DNA from: Putridiphycobacter sp045110285
GTDB lineage: Bacteria > Bacteroidota > Bacteroidia > Flavobacteriales_D > Crocinitomicaceae
Assembly: GCA_045110285.1 (NCBI GenBank)
Contig: JBGCGA010000122.1
Location: 1-21,742, forward strand
Length of the DNA: 21,742 bases
Direction of reading: 5' to 3'
In this document: positions 16,186-21,742 of the stretch, one piece after another
Position numbering within the stretch: position 1 is the stretch's first letter
Layout: each line of letters starts with the position of its first letter
The notes under the pieces: generated by a model
Told to the model about the DNA's origin: nothing
Databases searched by the model: none
What the model saw: the letters and a program-made list of their open reading frames with translations, nothing else
Made by a program: the position numbers and the translations under genes

Positions 16186-17673
16186 ATGAGTAAAATTCTG
16201 AAGAATTATAATGTTTTGGTACTGTGTATAGTTGGCTCATTTGTACGTTTCTTATATGGCTATTTCTTCGAGCCTTGGAATCAAGCACCAGATCAGCTAG
16301 CTTGGGAGTTAATATTAGAGCAAAGAAATTTCCGTTATGACCATTTCATTCATTATCCTCATGAGGGAGGAACATTTTTAATTTCTATACTTGCTCATTT
16401 TGTCGAGCTTTTTACAAGTTTGAGTTCACTTACAATTGTTGCCTTTTTGATTGACTTTGTTGTTAGGTTAATTCAAATTTTAGTTGTAAAACGAATATTT
16501 GATACAAAAGTGGCGAGCCTGTTCGGTTTATGGACTGTTTTTGCTACCCCTGCAATTATTCCTTGGGGATCGGTGAATTTTGGACTGCACTCCATTGCAA
16601 GTGTTTTTCCTTTCTTACTTCTGTTTCTACTTTTTTTGAAGAAGAACACTGTAAAATTTCATTTTGCATGTGGTATTTTCCTTGGTTTGGCATTTTGGTT
16701 TTCTTATGCTAATATGATCCTAGTCCCAGTTTTCTTTTTATACCGTTTGATAAATCGTCAATCTATAAAAAAATGGATCTTTTCAGTTCTAGGATTAGCT
16801 ACTATTTTAATCATTCATTTGTTGGTTAGGCAGTTTTTTGATGCTGGATTTCGATTAAATGAATTAAGTATAGGGTCAGTCAGAGGTGTAGACTTTTCCC
16901 TTAGTGATGTAAATTTGTTTGATCGTCTTTCGGATATACCAAAAGTAGTTGCAAATTCAACATTGGCTTTACCAGATACTAATGTATTTATGCCGCTGCT
17001 CCGTTTAATTTACTATGTATTCTTCTTTCTGGCCGCTTTTAGTTTTATTGGTCTTTATAGAAAAAATAGTTTTTATAAAGGGATATTTATGATTATTCCT
17101 ATTGTAGTATTTTTTCTGTTGATTTATACGTTCAGCCCTTTTTACGAGATAAGAGACAAGGGAAGCTATGTTATTTTTAGGCATTTAGCCTATATTATAC
17201 CAGTGATTTCTTTATTTATTGTTGTAGGACTTTCATCATTGAAATATAAATTTTTAGTTGTCCTTTTTTTAGTGTTTGGAATGGTAAGACCTATTCAGCT
17301 CTTTAATTCTGAAAAATTATCGGGAAGTGATGATGTTATAAAAGCAGCAGGCTGGATTATTGGAACCAAATTGGGTCATGATAAAAATATAATAGAAGAT
17401 ATTGTCATGAGTAATCCTAAGGATAAAGAAATATTAACTCAAGGCGCAGGATGGGGGATTAGTGCAGCTTTATTATTTGATAGTAAAAATATGGACAAAT
17501 TAGAAATTGATTTGAAAATTACGGAATTAGTTGAATTGATCTCAGAATATCCCAAACCTCTTCAAAAAAATCTTTTTACAGGGATTAAGTTTTCCTTTAA
17601 AAAGAATTTGAGCCCAAGATTAAACCCTGAATTATTGCCTAGGATTGTGCAAAAGTTTAATAGAATTGAATAG
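16186..17673 (+). CDS. Polytopic membrane protein, probable GT-C-fold glycosyltransferase
   Basis: This 495-residue protein has about ten hydrophobic segments (roughly 8-27, 63-77, 81-101, 108-122, 136-151, 158-186, 196-213, 271-290, 299-315, 334-349, 355-367), then a ~125-residue soluble C-terminus. The first extracytoplasmic loop, FFEPWNQAPDQLAWELI (27-43), contains acidic residues (E29, D36, E41) where GT-C enzymes of the ArnT/PMT type carry catalytic or metal-binding acids. HYPHEGG (56-62) just before the second segment is also loop-like. GT-C enzymes use polyprenyl-phosphate sugars at the outer face of the cytoplasmic membrane. I cannot name a donor or acceptor. The family call rests on layout, not on a diagnostic motif, so it could be another transport or polymerase-type protein. 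The flavoprotein gene begins 1 nt after its stop. Confidence 0.6.
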   Translation: MSKILKNYNVLVLCIVGSFVRFLYGYFFEPWNQAPDQLAWELILEQRNFRYDHFIHYPHEGGTFLISILAHFVELFTSLSSLTIVAFLIDFVVRLIQILVVKRIFDTKVASLFGLWTVFATPAIIPWGSVNFGLHSIASVFPFLLLFLLFLKKNTVKFHFACGIFLGLAFWFSYANMILVPVFFLYRLINRQSIKKWIFSVLGLATILIIHLLVRQFFDAGFRLNELSIGSVRGVDFSLSDVNLFDRLSDIPKVVANSTLALPDTNVFMPLLRLIYYVFFFLAAFSFIGLYRKNSFYKGIFMIIPIVVFFLLIYTFSPFYEIRDKGSYVIFRHLAYIIPVISLFIVVGLSSLKYKFLVVLFLVFGMVRPIQLFNSEKLSGSDDVIKAAGWIIGTKLGHDKNIIEDIVMSNPKDKEILTQGAGWGISAALLFDSKNMDKLEIDLKITELVELISEYPKPLQKNLFTGIKFSFKKNLSPRLNPELLPRIVQKFNRIE

Positions 17674-17674
17674 T

Positions 17675-19102
17675 ATGCAGGAAAAGAAAATAGTAGTGAT
17701 TGGAGCGGGTCCTGCAGGACTAAGCTGCGCATATGCATTAAAAAAGAAAGGAAAACAAGTTGAAGTTTATGAAGCCAGTAAACATATTGGTGGAATGGCA
17801 CGAAGTTTTGACTTATGGGGACAACGAGTTGATTTAGGTCCTCACCGTTTTTTTTCGAAGCAAAAAGAAATCAATCAATTTTTTAAAGAATTAATTAAAG
17901 ATGATTTTACACTAGTTAGTCGTCGTACACGGATATTTTATAGAAATCGTTTTTTTGACTACCCTTTGAAATTATTAAATGTGCTAAAAAGTTTACCACT
18001 GCTAGTTATTTTTCAAATATTATGGTTTTTTGGTTTGCAAAAAATTAAACCTAAAAAAGAAGCTAAGAACTTTGAGGAATGGGTAACTAGTCGTTTTGGA
18101 AAAAAGCTTTTTGAAATATTTTTTAAGCATTATACTGAAAAGCTTTGGGGTGTTAAATGCACAGAAATTGATGCCGATTGGGCGGCACAGAGAATAAAAA
18201 CCTTGACTTTATTTGGTGCTGTAAAGTCAGCTATTTTTGGCAATAAAGGAAACACACATAAAACATTGGTTGATCAATTTGCTTATCCAAAAAATGGATC
18301 AGGAACTTTGTATGAGCGTGCTGCAGATTATGTCATAAATAATGACGGTAAAATTAACTTAGAAACATCAATAAAAAGAATTGTACTAAATCAGGAAGGT
18401 ACAAAAGTAGAAGGAATTGAATTAGTAAATGGAACAATTGTGGATGCAACTTCGATTGTTTCAACCATGCCTATTACTGCAATGATAAAAGGCTTTAAAA
18501 ATTTGCCTGATAAAGTATTAGCTGCTGCGAGTAGTCTGAGTTTTAGAAATACAATATTAGTTTATTTAGAAGTAGATCATTCTGAATTGTTTACCGATAA
18601 CTGGATATATATTCATTCTCCCAATGTAAGGCACGGTAGAATAACAAATTTCAGAAATTGGTGCCCTAGTCTTAATAAAGACAAAAACACTACAATTTTA
18701 TGTCTGGAATTTTGGTGTTTCGAACATGATAAAATTTGGACTAATCAAGACCAATATGTTACAACAATGGCAAAAGAGGAAATAAGAAAGATTAATATTA
18801 TTCCTGATAATATTGAAATACTGAAAGCTAAAGTTTTGAAGATACCTAAGTGTTACCCAGTGTATAAAACAGGTTATCAAGACAATATGAATATTGTGAT
18901 TGAGTATCTAAAAGGCATTAAAGGTTTGTACCCAATAGGTAGGTATGGTGCCTTTAAATACAATAATCAAGACCATTCTATTTTGATGGGATTGTTAGCA
19001 GCAGATAAAATAGTTGATAATAAACAAATTGATTTATGGGCAATTAATACGGATACAGAATATCAAGAAGATGGGAAAATAAAAGACGTGTTGGTGCATT
19101 AA
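17675..19102 (+). CDS. FAD-dependent oxidoreductase, UDP-galactopyranose-mutase-like
   Basis: This 475-residue flavoprotein opens with the dinucleotide-binding fold KIVVIGAGPAGLSCAYALKK (G10, G12, G15), and E33 should bind the FAD ribose. GGMARSF and LGPHRFFSKQKEI (54-66) follow. That last motif, plus DYPLKLL and the segment FFKHYTEKLWGVKCTEI, recalls UDP-galactopyranose mutase, while the general layout (NAD_binding_8/amine oxidase) is also that of protoporphyrinogen and phytoene oxidases. The C-terminal FAD-closing motif GLYPIGRYGAF...DHSILMGLLAAD is at about 417-444. It is of full length and intact. The reaction could be sugar ring contraction on a lipid- or nucleotide-linked sugar, or desaturation of a lipid. 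An in-frame TTG at 17645 lies inside the previous gene; the ATG at 17675, 1 nt after that stop, is preferred and implies coupling to the GT-C-like protein. Confidence 0.82.
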   Translation: MQEKKIVVIGAGPAGLSCAYALKKKGKQVEVYEASKHIGGMARSFDLWGQRVDLGPHRFFSKQKEINQFFKELIKDDFTLVSRRTRIFYRNRFFDYPLKLLNVLKSLPLLVIFQILWFFGLQKIKPKKEAKNFEEWVTSRFGKKLFEIFFKHYTEKLWGVKCTEIDADWAAQRIKTLTLFGAVKSAIFGNKGNTHKTLVDQFAYPKNGSGTLYERAADYVINNDGKINLETSIKRIVLNQEGTKVEGIELVNGTIVDATSIVSTMPITAMIKGFKNLPDKVLAAASSLSFRNTILVYLEVDHSELFTDNWIYIHSPNVRHGRITNFRNWCPSLNKDKNTTILCLEFWCFEHDKIWTNQDQYVTTMAKEEIRKINIIPDNIEILKAKVLKIPKCYPVYKTGYQDNMNIVIEYLKGIKGLYPIGRYGAFKYNNQDHSILMGLLAADKIVDNKQIDLWAINTDTEYQEDGKIKDVLVH

Positions 19103-19162
19103 AAAAAATAGTTTTCATTAGTTTTTCTTCTTATATTTCAAACTGTAATAATTAAGCCATTA

Positions 19163-20302
19163 ATGCCTTCAAAAATATATTATAACAATCTCTTCAATTA
19201 CTTTTTTTCATTGATTTTGTTAATTGGACTTAATAGCTGTAGGAAAGACAACCTTCTAGTAGAAAGCAATTCAATGATTACATTGCGCTGGGTAAAAGCT
19301 TATCCAAATGAGTCAATAGATAATGCGGTGACAGGATTACAATGGGCATTATCGCAAGTTGGAGCAAGAAATATTGAGTCTTCAATTGTCCAACAAAACG
19401 AATTGAAAATGCAAATTGATGTTAGCAAAATGGGATTTAGCCCTCAAGCAATTACTCAATTCGAAATTTTACATAATAAGATCAAATTGTCTGAAGCTTA
19501 TCAAGAGAATTTCTCAGTTGATTTAGGACGATATATTGCACTTATAATTGGAGCGTCTGAGCATTATTATAAAATAGTAGGACAGCCTATTAAATACACT
19601 GATTTAATTAAAAGCTATAAATTAACTGATAAGCCTGGGTTTATAAATGAATCAAGCGTTTCTCCAAAAGATAGGTTGATTAGATTTTCAGGTCAAATTG
19701 ATTTTGATCAGTTATATGTTGCTGAAGAGTTAGATAAAATGACTGGCGAGTTGTTAGAAATTGAAACGTTTGATTTGATGGAAAATGGACAACTTCGATT
19801 TGCTATCTACGATAAGGAAGGTAACAGAGTACCTTCTGCCGATCCAAAAAAAAGTAATGCAGGAAAGCCGGCGAAATGTATGTGGTGTCATGAATCTAGT
19901 ATACAACCATTATTTGCAAATCAAAATGATTATCCAGGATTTTTGACCTATTTAGAATTAAAGGATACTTTGGAGTTTTATAAAAGCAAGCACGAAATGA
20001 ATCAAGTGGCATTAGTTGGTGGAGTGAATTATGCTGATAAAATTGTGCATGAAGAAATGGAGTTGTTATATATATCTTTTATGGAACCATCTTTAGCGCG
20101 ACTAATGAATGAATGGAATATGTCGGAAGATGAAGTAAAGGAGACAGTTTCTGAATTAGAGACACATATTTATCCAGAGTTTTCTTTCCTTGGGGACTTG
20201 TATCATAGGGAAGATGTTGAAAAATTAGCCCCATATGCAGTTTTGCCAACTTCTTCAAGCGTAAGAGAAACTTCTGTTATAGAAGTCAATCACTTAAATT
20301 GA
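19163..20302 (+). CDS. Putative lipoprotein with a single CxxCH heme motif
   Basis: This 379-residue protein starts with a lipoprotein signal, FFSLILLIGLNSC, with C26 as the predicted lipidated residue followed by RKDN. It is otherwise soluble, acidic and mostly helical. It carries one heme-c attachment motif, CMWCH (C239, C242, H243), in the sequence GKPAKCMWCHESSIQPLF, preceded by a polar proline-rich loop (NRVPSADPKKSNAGK). Covalent heme would make it a mono-heme periplasmic or outer-membrane lipoprotein. I do not recognise the rest of the fold, and no obvious methionine ligand can be named. The gap from the flavoprotein gene is 60 nt, so it may share that transcript, and a TATATTTC at 19132-19139 is only a weak -7 candidate. 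An electron-transfer link to the redox enzymes of this locus is speculative, since they are cytoplasmic. Confidence 0.75.
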   Translation: MPSKIYYNNLFNYFFSLILLIGLNSCRKDNLLVESNSMITLRWVKAYPNESIDNAVTGLQWALSQVGARNIESSIVQQNELKMQIDVSKMGFSPQAITQFEILHNKIKLSEAYQENFSVDLGRYIALIIGASEHYYKIVGQPIKYTDLIKSYKLTDKPGFINESSVSPKDRLIRFSGQIDFDQLYVAEELDKMTGELLEIETFDLMENGQLRFAIYDKEGNRVPSADPKKSNAGKPAKCMWCHESSIQPLFANQNDYPGFLTYLELKDTLEFYKSKHEMNQVALVGGVNYADKIVHEEMELLYISFMEPSLARLMNEWNMSEDEVKETVSELETHIYPEFSFLGDLYHREDVEKLAPYAVLPTSSSVRETSVIEVNHLN

Positions 20303-20307
20303 TCCTG

Positions 20308-21738
20308 TTATTCTTTTACCAGTACGTGTTTATAGTTTTTGATGGCGAACTTAAAAGTTTCCCAAAAATTACGTTTTTCCGATCTTATATAAACTCTGAA
20401 ATAAACAAATCCAAACCACGCTCTAAATAAAAAGTTTGGTGGTAGTTTGATCAGCTTTTTGATTAGGGGAAATGTCCAAGGCCATAAAACTGCAGTTTGA
20501 AAAAACTTTTGCAAATTTTGAAGTTCCCTTTTATGAGGTAGTTCTAATTGAGAGGAGAGAAAGAAGGACTTGTCTAATTCTTCTACCGAAAATGTAGGGC
20601 TTAAATAGCCCTTTTGCAAAGCGTAATCAGACAGCTCAGTTCCTGGAAATGGCGAAAAAATAGAACACCAAGGGTAATCAGCCTTTATTTTAATATTTAA
20701 TTCAACTGTTGAATATGCATCTTCCAAAGTTTCATCAGGCAATCCAAGAATATTGTATGTTCTAAAGGTTATTCCAGCTTCATGTAATAACTCCGCAGCT
20801 GTTATTATTTGTTTGTCGTCAAGTTGCTTTTTTAGTACTTGGTTTCTTAGGTCTTCGTTTCCAGATTCTACACCAAAAAATACTGATTGGCAACCTCCCT
20901 TTGCTAAGTTGAACGCATACTCTCTATCTGCAGCTACTAAATCTGCCCTTACAAGGCAAATGAAGGGCAAATCAACTTCTTCTTTGTAGCGTTCTAAAAA
21001 TTCATATAACCAAGATCGGTTCATGCCAAACACGTCATCTGCAAAATATATAACTTCAACAGGTGTATTTTTTTTAAGTTCTATACATTCTTGTATTACC
21101 TCATCAATTTCTCTTATTCTAACATATTTTCCTTTTCCTTTGTAAAGGGCTCTCATAGCATCTTCAAAACAAAATGAACAATGAAAAGGACAGCCTCTGG
21201 AGGTTATTACATTTCTAACTTGTCTTTCTTGATTTTTGTCAAGTGTTTGATATAAGTGTCTATCAGGATATGGATAGTAATCCATATTGTCCTGTAAATT
21301 ACGCAATGGGTTGTGTTTTACTTTCCCTTCGGAATCTAAATAGGAAAGGTTAGGTGTATTCAAAAAAGAAGTCTTGTTGTCAATAGCATTAAGGATATCA
21401 AGCATTGATTCTTCTCCTTCTCCTCGCACCAAGTAATCAACACCTTCTTCTCTTATAAAGTCTTGAAAAAAAGTAGGGTGTGCACCACCAAATAGCGTTG
21501 TTACATTGTACTTTTCTTTCAGTGCTATTGCCATTTTTCTAGCCCAATTATGGCTTCCACTCATCACGGAAAAACCAATGATGTCGGGGTTGTATTTTTC
21601 AATTATCTCCTGAAAATCCTCTGGTTTGTGGCCAATTTCCAACTCACATTCGTGACCGTTAGACTTTACCATGGCTGAGATGTACATAGGTCCTACAAAT
21701 TCGTAGTCCATATTTTGAAGAAACAACATTTTAGCCAT
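20308..21738 (-). CDS. B12-binding-like radical SAM protein (3)
   Basis: This 476-residue protein is complete; its ATG is four bases from the window edge (a second ATG at codon 4 is possible). The N-terminal domain is the most BchE-like of the three: GPMYISAMVKSNGHECEL, DIIGFSVMSGSHNWARK, LFGGAHPTFFQ and VRGEGEESMLDIL. The radical SAM core has TSRGCPFHCSFCFEDAM with C183, C187 and C190, then IYFADDVFG, FFGVESGNEDLRNQ and YNILGLPDETLEDA. The DxHxxG cobalamin ligand is missing. The GG.HPT element replaces it as in BchE/anaerobic cyclase relatives, whose cobalamin use is established for some members only. A basic C-terminal tail (RSEKRNFWETFKFAIKNYKH) ends the protein. The stop lies 5 nt from that of the convergent lipoprotein gene. 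Its own operon partners, if any, are either upstream outside the window or absent. Confidence 0.88.
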   Translation of the reverse strand: MAKMLFLQNMDYEFVGPMYISAMVKSNGHECELEIGHKPEDFQEIIEKYNPDIIGFSVMSGSHNWARKMAIALKEKYNVTTLFGGAHPTFFQDFIREEGVDYLVRGEGEESMLDILNAIDNKTSFLNTPNLSYLDSEGKVKHNPLRNLQDNMDYYPYPDRHLYQTLDKNQERQVRNVITSRGCPFHCSFCFEDAMRALYKGKGKYVRIREIDEVIQECIELKKNTPVEVIYFADDVFGMNRSWLYEFLERYKEEVDLPFICLVRADLVAADREYAFNLAKGGCQSVFFGVESGNEDLRNQVLKKQLDDKQIITAAELLHEAGITFRTYNILGLPDETLEDAYSTVELNIKIKADYPWCSIFSPFPGTELSDYALQKGYLSPTFSVEELDKSFFLSSQLELPHKRELQNLQKFFQTAVLWPWTFPLIKKLIKLPPNFLFRAWFGFVYFRVYIRSEKRNFWETFKFAIKNYKHVLVKE

Positions 21739-21742
21739 GCTT

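Noticed and set aside
17645..17674. TTG start extending the flavoprotein into the GT-C-like gene
   Set aside because: The FAD-binding fold starts right after the ATG at 17675; the extension is the end of the previous gene read in another frame.
20753..20989. Plus-strand frame inside radical SAM gene 3, and a similar frame at 15040-15261 inside radical SAM gene 2
   Set aside because: Both read the complement of the conserved GxESG regions, which explains their similarity to each other; they are shadows and not a repeated gene.
1..21742. CRISPR array, tRNA genes, insertion sequences, prophage or attachment sites
   Set aside because: I saw no regularly spaced direct repeats, no cloverleaf-like sequence and no transposase or integrase motifs. 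Coding density is high and the longest gene-free gaps are about 215 nt.

Overview
The window looks like chromosomal DNA of a Bacteroidota bacterium (Flavobacteriia/Cytophagia type). The evidence is AT-rich coding sequence without Shine-Dalgarno leaders, several matches to the Bacteroidota -7 promoter element TAnnTTTG, a secreted protein ending in a type IX secretion (T9SS) sorting domain, and an rnpA/S41-peptidase gene pair that I recall from this phylum. I see no tRNA, rRNA, CRISPR array, insertion sequence or phage gene. All function calls come from reading motifs by eye; no database search was possible.

Region 1 (1-9985) is largely housekeeping and envelope. It holds the 3' end of a TadA/CDA-type deaminase, a divergent T9SS-secreted protein built from three internal repeats (probably a beta-propeller), and a tight operon: rnpA, S41 C-terminal processing peptidase, O-antigen-ligase-family membrane protein, Hsp15-like S4 RNA-binding protein. 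Then come a 903-residue AsmA-family envelope protein and an orphan membrane histidine kinase.

Region 2 (9989-21738) is an accessory, probably glycan- or glycolipid-related locus with an unusual make-up. It starts with a polyprenyl-phosphate sugar-1-phosphate transferase on the minus strand. Next are a GTG-started Pol-beta-type nucleotidyltransferase overlapping a radical SAM gene by 4 nt (plus), a radical SAM gene coupled to an NPPY methyltransferase (minus), a GT-C-like membrane protein coupled to a UDP-galactopyranose-mutase-like flavoprotein and followed by a CxxCH lipoprotein (plus), and a third radical SAM gene (minus). All three radical SAM proteins have the BchE-like layout: an N-terminal B12-binding-like Rossmann domain, then CxxxCxxC and a GxESG motif. 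None shows the DxHxxG cobalamin-ligand motif.

How region 2 may work together (inference): the sugar transferase would load the first sugar onto undecaprenyl phosphate, the GT-C protein would act on polyprenyl-linked sugars at the outer face of the membrane, and the radical SAM enzymes, methyltransferase and flavoprotein would make or tailor an unusual sugar or lipid. Ordinary Wzx/Wzy/ABC export genes and GT2/GT4 glycosyltransferases are absent here, and the strand alternates every one to three genes, so this is not a textbook capsule operon. The locus probably continues beyond position 21742.
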